A DNA stretch of 11,806 bases, taken from an uncultured Alistipes sp. (lineage in GTDB: Bacteria > Bacteroidota > Bacteroidia > Bacteroidales > Rikenellaceae). The first letter of the stretch is position 1; each line of letters starts with the position of its first letter. The stretch spans positions 1 through 11,806 of the forward strand of contig UROX01000074.1 in the NCBI GenBank assembly GCA_900549685.1, given 5' to 3'. The notes under the pieces are model-generated. The model did not search any database. It saw only the letters and a list, made by a program, of their open reading frames with translations, and had not been told where the DNA came from. Position numbers and translations under genes: made by a program. Below, piece after piece: positions 6,466 to 11,806 of the stretch.

Positions 6466-7257
6466 CTACCGGCTTCGGGTGAGGCCCGCGAGGACCGCTT
6501 CGTCGAAACCGTTTTCGTTCATCGCTTCGAGTCCTTTGAGCGTGAGTCCGCCGGGAGTGGTCACTTTGTCGATTTCGGTCTGGGGCATCGTGCCGTTTTG
6601 TTCGAGCAGCGACAAGGCGCCCTTCATGGTCTGCATGACGATCTCCCGGGCCTGCCGCTCGTCGAATCCGAGCGTCTGTCCGCCGCGGATCGCCGCATCG
6701 AGGTATTTGAGCGCGAAGGCGATGCCGCACGAGGCCAGCGAGGTACCTGCCGCCATCATCTCTTCTTCGACGACGAAGGTGCGTCCCAGTCCGTCGAACA
6801 GCGAGACGACCTCTCCGAGCAGGGCTTCGGAAGCTCCCTGCGAGGCGATGAACGTGACGCTTTCCCGCAGCGAGGCCGCCGTGTTGGGAATGATGCGGAA
6901 CATCGCGGGCGAAATGCCGCTACCGTTGTCCAGCATGGTGCCGAGCCTGTCGAACGACACGCCCGCCACGACCGAAGCGACGGCCTGCCGGCGATAGTCG
7001 AGCAGGTCGCGGAACGATGCGAGCACTTCCTCGATGAGCCACGGCTTGACGGCCACGACGATCAGATCGGCACCGGTCACGGCTGCCCGGTTGTCGGTCG
7101 TGGTCCGTATCCGCGGGTCGGCGCGGGCGATTTTTTCGAGCGTTTTTTCGGTCTTCGCCGTGACGGTGATGTCCTGTGCGGCTATCCGGCCGCCTGCGGC
7201 CGCTCCTGCGGCGATGGCGCCGCCCATGTTGCCGCCTCCTATGATCGTTATTTTCAT
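6466..7257 (-). CDS. proC: Pyrroline-5-carboxylate reductase ProC
   Basis: A 263-residue enzyme that reduces 1-pyrroline-5-carboxylate to proline with NAD(P)H, the last step of the pathway. The N-terminal Rossmann domain has the dinucleotide loop GGGNMGGA (7-14) and the strand DLIVVAVKPW (about 64-73). The RIIPNTA motif and the C-terminal helical dimerisation domain with VTTPGGLTLKGLEAM are diagnostic of ProC. It is the first gene of the operon and has its own promoter, so the order of genes (C, B, A) is the reverse of the pathway ends. The length is typical. Confidence 0.97.
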   Translation of the reverse strand: MKITIIGGGNMGGAIAAGAAAGGRIAAQDITVTAKTEKTLEKIARADPRIRTTTDNRAAVTGADLIVVAVKPWLIEEVLASFRDLLDYRRQAVASVVAGVSFDRLGTMLDNGSGISPAMFRIIPNTAASLRESVTFIASQGASEALLGEVVSLFDGLGRTFVVEEEMMAAGTSLASCGIAFALKYLDAAIRGGQTLGFDERQAREIVMQTMKGALSLLEQNGTMPQTEIDKVTTPGGLTLKGLEAMNENGFDEAVLAGLTRSR

Positions 7258-7284
7258 AATCGTTCGATGCTGTATTCAGGGCTT

Positions 7285-7315
7285 CAAAGTTAAAAAAAAT
7301 ATCGTATTGTGTAAA
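7285..7315 (-). promoter_or_regulatory. Promoter of the proCBA operon
   Basis: On the - strand TAACTTTG (7292-7285) fits the -7 consensus TAnnTTTG. TTTA (7315-7312) lies 19 bp upstream, one base off TTTG. The -7 box ends 27 bases before the proC ATG, after a run of T/A that makes the spacer very AT-rich. Confidence 0.6.
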
Positions 7316-7367
7316 ATATTTCATTCTGCCGCGCTCGGACTTCTTGCGGTTGGATTTCGTATTTTTT

Positions 7368-7436
7368 CCGAAATGCCGTTTTTCGGTTGCAACGGTCCGC
7401 AATACATTCATCTTACCGAAATCCAAAACCATTCGG
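7368..7436 (+). repeat. Two CCGAA/TTCGG inverted repeats upstream of the XRE-cupin gene
   Basis: CCGAAA (7368-7373) pairs with TTTCGG (7381-7386), and CCGAA (7416-7420) pairs with TTCGG (7432-7436), which ends three bases before the ATG. The same half-site occurs four times in 70 bases. These could be operators for the adjacent XRE regulator or weak hairpins; arms of 5-6 bp may also be chance. Confidence 0.35.
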
Positions 7437-7439
7437 ACC

Positions 7440-8012
7440 ATGACAGAGAACATAGGATACAAACTCAAACGACAGAGAGAGGACAACGGTTTGTCCGTCA
7501 GCGATCTGTCGTCCGCATCGGGAATACATCCCTCCATCGTCGAACTCATCGAGAAGGGCGAACTGGTCCCTTCCGTGGCCACGTTGGTCAAACTCTCCCG
7601 GGCGCTCGGTGTCCGGGTGGGGACTTTCCTCGACGGTATGGAGTCGTCCGAGCCGGTGCTCAGTTACGGCGGCGGCCGGATTCCGCGGCCTACGGTCGAT
7701 TATTCCGGAGGTCAGGCGGGCGATGCGGAGCATCAGTTCTATGCGCTGGCCCAGAACAAGGCCGACCGTCACATGGAACCGTTCGTCATCAACGTGGAGT
7801 ATGTGGCTCCCGAACAGCCTCTTTCCTCGCACGAGGGCGAAGAGTTCGTCTATGTGCTGGAGGGACCGATGGAAATCCGTTACGGATCGGAGACCTACAC
7901 GCTGGAGCGGGGCGACAGCATCTATTACGATTCGGTCGTGCCGCACTGTCTCACTTCGACCGCTCCCGGACGGAAAGCCAGGGTGCTCGCCGTCGTCTAT
8001 ACTCCGTTTTAA
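7440..8012 (+). CDS. XRE family regulator with C-terminal cupin domain
   Basis: A 190-residue regulator. Residues about 6-60 are a Cro/C1-type helix-turn-helix (IGYKLKRQREDNGLSVSDLS, then IHPSIVELIEKG and PSVATLVKLSRALGV). Residues about 110-190 are a cupin-2 barrel with H131 and E135 in SSHEGEEFVYVLEG and H169 in SVVPHC as likely metal or ligand contacts. This layout is that of the SutR/PuuR-type regulators, where the cupin probably senses a small molecule. I use the ATG at 7440; an in-frame TTG at 7344 would add 32 residues upstream of the conserved HTH. It lies 20 bp before the acyl-CoA synthetase gene on the same strand, so its ligand may be that enzyme's carboxylic acid substrate or product (inference). 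Confidence 0.94.
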   Translation: MTENIGYKLKRQREDNGLSVSDLSSASGIHPSIVELIEKGELVPSVATLVKLSRALGVRVGTFLDGMESSEPVLSYGGGRIPRPTVDYSGGQAGDAEHQFYALAQNKADRHMEPFVINVEYVAPEQPLSSHEGEEFVYVLEGPMEIRYGSETYTLERGDSIYYDSVVPHCLTSTAPGRKARVLAVVYTPF

Positions 8013-8032
8013 CCCGTTGGACTTCGTAGGAA

Positions 8033-9685
8033 ATGGAACTGATCGATTATACCCTCGGGGGAATCCTCGAGAAATATGCGCGAGAGACGCCCGACCACGA
8101 ATTCATGGTCTATCCCGACCGGGGGCTGCGTTTCACTTACAAGGAATTCGACGAACGGGCCGACACGTTCGCGCGGGGATTGCTCGAAATCGGCGTAACC
8201 AAAGGCTCCAAGATCGGTGTGTGGGCCAAGAACGTGCCCGACTGGATGACGTTCATGTTCGCCGCGGCCAAGATCGGGGCTGTACTGGTGACAGTCAATA
8301 CGAATTATAAATCCGCCGAGGTCGAATACATCATGCGCAACGCCGACATCCACACGATGTGCATGGTGAACGGATACCGCGACAGCGATTACGTGCAGAT
8401 CATGTACGATCTGGTGCCGGAACTCAGGACGGCTCCGAGGGGAGCGTTGCGCAGCGGAAGGTTCCCGGAACTGAGAAACGTGGTGTATATCGGACAGGAG
8501 AAACAGCGCGGCATGTACAACACTTCCGAGCTTATGATGCTCGGCAGACTTTCCGGAAACGATGCGCTGGAGGCGGCCAAGAAACGGGTCGGACCGCACG
8601 ACGAGATCAACATGCAGTACACCTCCGGCACGACGGGTTTCCCGAAAGGCGTCATGCTGACGAGCCATAACATCCTCAACAACGGTCTGACGATCGGCGA
8701 CTGCATGCACTTCACGGCCGAGGACCGGCTCCTGATCTGCGTGCCGCTGTTCCATTGCTTCGGATGCGTGCTGGGCGTCTGCTCGGTCATCACGCACGGA
8801 TCGACGATGGTCATGGTCGAGGATTTCGATCCGCTCAAGGTACTGGCTTCCGTCCACCGCGAACGCTGTACGGCGCTGCATGGCGTGCCGACGATGTTCA
8901 TCGCCGAGCTGAACCATCCGATGTTCGACATGTTCGACCTCTCGTCGCTGCGCACGGGCATCATGGCCGGGGCGCCCTGTCCGATCGAGACAATGAAGCA
9001 GGTGATGGACAAGATGTACTGCCGTGACATCATCAGCGTATACGGCCTGACCGAAGCCTCGCCCGGCATGAGCGCCACCCGTGTGACCGACTCGATGGAG
9101 ATCAGGGCCACGACGGTCGGCCGGGCTTTCCCGAACGTCGAGGTCAAGGTCCTCGATCCCGCCACCAACGAGGAGTGTCCGCCGGGCGTTCCGGGCGAAA
9201 TGTGCTGCAAGGGCTACAACATTATGAAGGGTTATTACAAGAATCCCGAAGCCACGGCGGCGATTATCGACGAGAACGGGTTTCTGCATTCGGGCGATCT
9301 GGGCGTGATGGACGAGAACGGTTATTTCCGCATCACGGGCCGTATCAAGGAGATGATTATCCGTGGCGGCGAGAACATCTATCCGCGCGAGATCGAGAAT
9401 TTCCTTTACAAGATGCCGCAGATCGAAGCCGTCGAGGTGGCGGGCATTCCCAGTCCGAAATACGGCGAGCAGGTGGGCGCGTTCATCAAGGTCAAGGAAG
9501 GGTGCACGCTCACCGAAGAGGAGGTCCGCCTGTATTGCCACGGGCAGATCGCACGGTACAAAATTCCGAAATATATCTTTTTCGTCGATGGCTTCCCGAT
9601 GACGGCCAGCGGCAAGATTCAGAAATACAAACTCAAGGACGTCGGTCTCGGACTACTCAGGGAAAAGGGCGTCGAGATCATTTGA
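8033..9685 (+). CDS. AMP-binding acyl-CoA synthetase (medium/long-chain type)
   Basis: A 550-residue cytoplasmic enzyme of the ANL superfamily that activates a carboxylic acid with ATP to an acyl-adenylate and then to acyl-CoA. Motifs in order: P-loop YTSGTTGFPKG (196-206), YGLTEASPG (337-345), HSGDLG (419-424), the hinge GRIKEMIIRGGENIYPRE (436-453) and the C-terminal catalytic lysine K528 in ASGKIQK. The length and motif spelling resemble fatty-acyl-CoA ligases (FadD3/FadK-like) rather than acetyl-CoA synthetase; the chain length cannot be read from the sequence. It forms a two-gene unit with the XRE-cupin regulator. A long hairpin with many G-U pairs lies 32 bases after the stop. Confidence 0.95.
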   Translation: MELIDYTLGGILEKYARETPDHEFMVYPDRGLRFTYKEFDERADTFARGLLEIGVTKGSKIGVWAKNVPDWMTFMFAAAKIGAVLVTVNTNYKSAEVEYIMRNADIHTMCMVNGYRDSDYVQIMYDLVPELRTAPRGALRSGRFPELRNVVYIGQEKQRGMYNTSELMMLGRLSGNDALEAAKKRVGPHDEINMQYTSGTTGFPKGVMLTSHNILNNGLTIGDCMHFTAEDRLLICVPLFHCFGCVLGVCSVITHGSTMVMVEDFDPLKVLASVHRERCTALHGVPTMFIAELNHPMFDMFDLSSLRTGIMAGAPCPIETMKQVMDKMYCRDIISVYGLTEASPGMSATRVTDSMEIRATTVGRAFPNVEVKVLDPATNEECPPGVPGEMCCKGYNIMKGYYKNPEATAAIIDENGFLHSGDLGVMDENGYFRITGRIKEMIIRGGENIYPREIENFLYKMPQIEAVEVAGIPSPKYGEQVGAFIKVKEGCTLTEEEVRLYCHGQIARYKIPKYIFFVDGFPMTASGKIQKYKLKDVGLGLLREKGVEII

Positions 9686-9716
9686 TCCGGTCGGATCGCC
9701 GTTCTGTCGTGCTCCC

Positions 9717-9760
9717 CGGAGCGATTGCGCGGAGATTTTCTCTTTCGTGCGGTCGCTCCG
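9717..9760 (+). terminator. 3' hairpin after the acyl-CoA synthetase gene (likely terminator)
   Basis: In + strand RNA, bases 9717-9734 can pair with 9743-9760 over 18 consecutive positions: an outer 8-bp Watson-Crick stem CGGAGCGA/TCGCTCCG, then a stem rich in G-U pairs, closed by a T-rich loop. On the - strand the G-U pairs become A-C mismatches, so the structure favours + strand transcription. The following bases are not T-rich, so termination efficiency is uncertain. Confidence 0.55.
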
Positions 9761-9951
9761 TTACTCGGCATATCCGTTTCCCGAGGGTCGGGACGGATCG
9801 TAAAGCGGATGAAAAACGGCATGAACACATGAAAATCCTCGTTTCTTTTCTTTCTCCCGTCGATCGTCCTCTTTTTCGTCACGAGACGGCGCTCCGGACG
9901 GTCTGCGGTGCGATGCGGCTTTCCGGAATATTATGATTCAGATACTTAAAA
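9761..9951. other. Intergenic stretch, no gene recognised
   Basis: Together with the hairpin, the gap between the acyl-CoA synthetase stop and the next start is 383 bases. It has a 35-codon reading frame at 9830-9937 (+) starting MKILVSFLSPVDRP, without a recognisable domain or promoter, which I do not call as a gene. No tRNA or attachment-site repeat is seen. Confidence 0.5.
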
Positions 9952-9982
9952 TTTGAATAATGAAGCGATAGTTGTATATTTG
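9952..9982 (+). promoter_or_regulatory. Near-consensus Bacteroidetes promoter of the IbrAB-like operon
   Basis: TTTG (9952-9955) and TATATTTG (9975-9982) are separated by exactly 19 bp, a full match to the Bacteroidetes -33 TTTG / -7 TAnnTTTG pattern and the best promoter in the window. Transcription would start near 9989, giving a leader of about 80 bases before the ATG at 10069. Confidence 0.85.
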
Positions 9983-10007
9983 CCGTAAGCAGGGTGGAGA
10001 GTGGGAT

Positions 10008-10050
10008 TTCCGGAGAGCATAGTAAAAACGTTCGGATTCGCTCTCCGGAA
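10008..10050 (+). promoter_or_regulatory. Leader inverted repeat/hairpin of the IbrAB-like operon
   Basis: TTCCGGAGAGC (10008-10018) and GCTCTCCGGAA (10040-10050) are a perfect 11-bp inverted repeat with a 21-base loop. It lies wholly inside the predicted leader, ending 18 bases before the first ATG. No T-run follows, so it is not a standard terminator. It could be an operator for a dimeric protein, an attenuation or mRNA-stability element, or a recognition site for an operon product. The structure is seen; the role is inference. Confidence 0.6.
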
Positions 10051-10068
10051 TGATTTAAGAGCGGATTT

Positions 10069-10470
10069 ATGTTGATCGAGAAACTGGACGGGACTTCGCC
10101 CCGCCTTTACGCACTTATCGCACCTCTGGTCATGAGGCGCAGCGTGCTGCGGCAAAATAATAACTATCCCTTCTGGACTTCACGCTCCCATGTCTGGTTC
10201 GTGGCCCGGGAAGCTGAGAGTGTCCTCGGATTCGTTCCGGTCGAAATCACCGACCGGGGAGCGAAAATAAATAATTACTATGTTTCGGGCGACAACACCG
10301 AAATATTGTCTTCGCTGCTCGGCGAGGTGATCCGTTTCTCGGTCGGCGATCTTCAGCCGGTTCGGGCCATCGCTCATTCCCGTCATGCGGCCGTATTCCG
10401 GAAATACGGGTTCAATTCCGTCAGGGAGTGGAAATACTACGTTAAAATGGAGTGCGAGAGAAATGAGTGA
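10069..10470 (+). CDS. Small GNAT-like protein, first gene of the IbrAB-like operon
   Basis: A 133-residue cytoplasmic protein. The pattern looks like a compact GNAT fold: VWFVAREAESVLGFVPVEI (about 42-60) as beta-2/beta-3, AKINNYYVSG (65-74) as beta-4, a helix with ILSSLLGEVIRF (79-90), VRAIAHSRHAAVFRKYGF (98-115) as beta-5 and the following helix, and a last strand with EWKYYVKMECE. The usual acetyl-CoA loop R/Q-x-x-G-x-G/A after beta-4 is not recognisable, so it may not be an active acetyltransferase. The length is near the lower limit for GNATs. The ATG at 10069 follows the promoter and leader hairpin. Its stop overlaps the start of the IbrA-like gene by 8 bases (ATGAGTGA), so translation is probably coupled. 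The function is unknown; a role with IbrA/IbrB is inferred from position. Confidence 0.7.
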   Translation: MLIEKLDGTSPRLYALIAPLVMRRSVLRQNNNYPFWTSRSHVWFVAREAESVLGFVPVEITDRGAKINNYYVSGDNTEILSSLLGEVIRFSVGDLQPVRAIAHSRHAAVFRKYGFNSVREWKYYVKMECERNE

Positions 10471-11779
10471 ACCCCTCAATGTCTACGATCTGGTGCAGCG
10501 TCGGCTGGAAACCATATTCGCCTCGTTCGATAACGTGTATGTTTCTTTTTCCGGCGGCAAGGACAGCGGTGTGTTGCTCAATCTCTGTACGGACTATATC
10601 CGCCGGCACGGTCTCAAACGGAAGATAGGCGTCTTCCATATGGACTACGAGATCCAGTACCGCGAGACGATCGAATACGTGGATCGTGCGCTGGCCGCCG
10701 ATGCCGATCTGCTGGACGTGTATCGGGTGTGCGTGCCGTTCAAGGTCTCGACCAGCACGTCCATGTTCCAGCAATATTGGCGTCCGTGGGAAGAGGACAA
10801 GAAAGATATCTGGGTCCGCAAGATGCCCAAGGGGTGTTATACCCGTGCGGATTTTCCTTTTTTCACCGAAGAGATGTGGGATTACGATTTTCAGATCCGG
10901 TTCGCCGAATGGCTCCACGAGCGGAAAAAAGCAACCCGGACCTGTTGCCTGATCGGGATCCGCACGCAGGAGAGTTTCAACCGGTGGCGGTGCATTTACA
11001 GCAGCCGCAACCTGCACCATTTCCAGAACGAACGGTGGATCCGGCGGTGGAAAAAGACAGAGATATTCAATGCCTATCCGATATATGACTGGCTGACGAC
11101 CGACGTGTGGACGGCCAACGGAAAGTTCGGATGGGCTTACAACCATCTCTACGACCTTTACTATAAGGCGGGCGTGTCGCTCGACAATCAGCGTGTGGCC
11201 AGTCCGTTCATCGCTCCGGCCATCGCGAGCCTGCATCTGTACCGGGCGATCGATCCCGACACATGGGGGCGGATGATTGGCCGGGTGAACGGCGCCAATT
11301 TCGCAGCCCTTTACGGAAGGACTTCGGCCATCGGATGGCAGTCCGTCCGCCTGCCCGAAGGACTCACGTGGGAAAAATACATGCACTTTCTCCTTTCGAC
11401 CCTGCCCGAGAGAACGCGTCGGAACTATCTGGAAAAGCTTTCGGTGAGCATGCGTTTCTGGCGCGAAAAGGGAGGGTGTCTCTCCGAGCGTACGATCCTC
11501 GGGCTTCGGAAAGCCGGCATTCCGATTCATGTGGGCGAGAAGAGCGGATACCGTACCAACAAACGTCCCGTGCGTATGGAGTATATCGACGACATCGACC
11601 TGCCCGAGTTCAGTCGCCTGCCTACTTTCAAACGCATTTGCATCTGCATTCTCAAGAACGATCACGCATGCAAGTATATGGGCTTTTCGCTCAACAAGTA
11701 CGAGAAGACGCACCGGAAAAAAATAATGGAAAAATACGAGTCGATGTTGCATGGCACGGAAGAAAATAGAGTACCGTAG
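10463..11779 (+). CDS. IbrA-like PP-loop ATPase (PAPS reductase/DUF3440)
   Basis: A 438-residue cytoplasmic protein. The N-terminal adenine-nucleotide alpha-hydrolase domain has the PP-loop S30-GGKDS35 in VYVSFSGGKDSGVLL, then FHMDYEIQYRET (58-69). CCLIGIRTQESFNRW (161-175) and YPIYDWLTTDVW (205-216) are typical of the DUF3440/IbrA subgroup of PAPS-reductase-like proteins, relatives of DndC. The PP-loop implies ATP cleavage to AMP and pyrophosphate to activate a substrate; sulfate reduction is unlikely, as no assimilation genes are nearby. C393-x-C395 and C403 near the C-terminus, with C125 in MPKGCYTR, could bind metal or act in redox. The ATG at 10463 (MSEPLN) is chosen because it overlaps the previous stop; a start at 10385 would lie inside the previous gene. 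The next gene, ParB/IbrB-like, overlaps the 3' end by 29 bases. IbrA/IbrB are known as activators of prophage eib genes in E. coli ECOR-9, mechanism unknown. Confidence 0.93.
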   Translation: MSEPLNVYDLVQRRLETIFASFDNVYVSFSGGKDSGVLLNLCTDYIRRHGLKRKIGVFHMDYEIQYRETIEYVDRALAADADLLDVYRVCVPFKVSTSTSMFQQYWRPWEEDKKDIWVRKMPKGCYTRADFPFFTEEMWDYDFQIRFAEWLHERKKATRTCCLIGIRTQESFNRWRCIYSSRNLHHFQNERWIRRWKKTEIFNAYPIYDWLTTDVWTANGKFGWAYNHLYDLYYKAGVSLDNQRVASPFIAPAIASLHLYRAIDPDTWGRMIGRVNGANFAALYGRTSAIGWQSVRLPEGLTWEKYMHFLLSTLPERTRRNYLEKLSVSMRFWREKGGCLSERTILGLRKAGIPIHVGEKSGYRTNKRPVRMEYIDDIDLPEFSRLPTFKRICICILKNDHACKYMGFSLNKYEKTHRKKIMEKYESMLHGTEENRVP

Positions 11780-11806
11780 TCCGGTGTATGATATACGGGC
11801 CGTTCC
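11751..11806 (+). CDS. IbrB/ParB-like protein, 5' end only
   Basis: The ATG at 11751 opens a frame that runs off the window end and reads MARKKIEYRSPVYDIRAV. Charged residues followed by a strand ending in V(R)AV, just before where a ParB domain's first motif would start, is how IbrB-type ParB-like proteins begin in my recollection. IbrB partners are almost always encoded next to IbrA. It overlaps the IbrA-like gene by 29 bases in another frame, a sign of translational coupling. Only 18 complete codons are visible, so the call rests mainly on position and on this short N-terminus. Confidence 0.72.
   Translation, partial: MARKKIEYRSPVYDIRAV

Noticed and set aside
5032..7293. 754-codon open frame on + across proA, proB and proC
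   Set aside because: It is antisense to three clear enzymes, and its translation is rich in R, D, V and G without any domain. GC-rich codons leave such antisense frames free of stops.
7344..7439. 32-residue N-terminal extension of the XRE-cupin protein from TTG at 7344
   Set aside because: The HTH domain starts normally from the ATG at 7440, and the extension covers the likely promoter/operator region.
8009..9541. 510-residue open frame on - inside the acyl-CoA synthetase
   Set aside because: Antisense shadow of a gene with all ANL motifs in order; its His/Arg/Asp-rich translation shows no family.
9830..9937. Possible 35-residue small protein (MKILVSFLSPVDRP...)
   Set aside because: No promoter, no domain and no sign of conservation that can be judged here; a frame of this length is expected by chance.
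10385..10462. 26-residue N-terminal extension of the IbrA-like protein
   Set aside because: It lies fully inside the previous gene in another frame; the ATG at 10463 gives the typical stop/start overlap and family N-terminus.
10442..11752. 436-residue open frame on - opposite the IbrA-like gene
   Set aside because: The + strand carries the PP-loop and DUF3440 motifs; the - frame has no domain and no promoter.
10463..11779. Assimilatory PAPS/APS reductase (CysH)
   Set aside because: The size and the GIRTQESFNRW-type motif point to DUF3440/IbrA, and no sulfate assimilation genes lie nearby.

Overview
The window looks like a piece of a moderately GC-rich Bacteroidales chromosome, most likely Alistipes or another member of the Rikenellaceae. 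The support is Bacteroidetes-type promoters (TAnnTTTG -7 box, in the best case with TTTG 19 bp upstream), no clear Shine-Dalgarno sites, a DUF5606 protein, and an XRE-cupin/acyl-CoA synthetase pair that I associate with this phylum. The genus is inference. Bases 14-83 are not genomic. They match an Illumina P5 / Read 1 adapter carrying an 8-base index, so the contig really begins at about base 84.

Layout, left to right. At 84-1297 on + are a DUF5606 gene with its terminator and a stand-alone GNAT acetyltransferase. At 1593-2721 on - is a peroxide-defence operon of a PerR-like Fur regulator followed by a reverse rubrerythrin, with promoter, candidate PerR box and terminator. At 2996-4086 is a divergent pair: a small DUF486 membrane protein (-) and an UlaG-like metallo-beta-lactamase-fold hydrolase (+). 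At 4098-7257 on - is a complete proline operon in the order proC-proB-proA, enough to make proline from glutamate. At 7440-9685 on + are an XRE-cupin regulator and an acyl-CoA synthetase, 20 bp apart. At 9952-11806 on + is a compact operon with its own near-ideal promoter and an 11-bp perfect leader hairpin. It encodes a small GNAT-like protein, an IbrA-type PP-loop ATPase (PAPS-reductase/DUF3440) and the start of an IbrB-type ParB-like protein cut by the window end. All three genes overlap.

Most of the window is ordinary metabolic and stress housekeeping. The part worth attention is the last 1.85 kb. IbrA/IbrB pairs are known from E. coli as activators of prophage-borne immunoglobulin-binding genes, but their biochemistry is unknown as far as I know. 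Here the pair has a third, GNAT-like partner and a structured leader in a Bacteroidetes background. No integrase, tRNA, attachment site, insertion sequence, CRISPR array or rRNA is visible, so mobility of this operon cannot be shown from the window alone.
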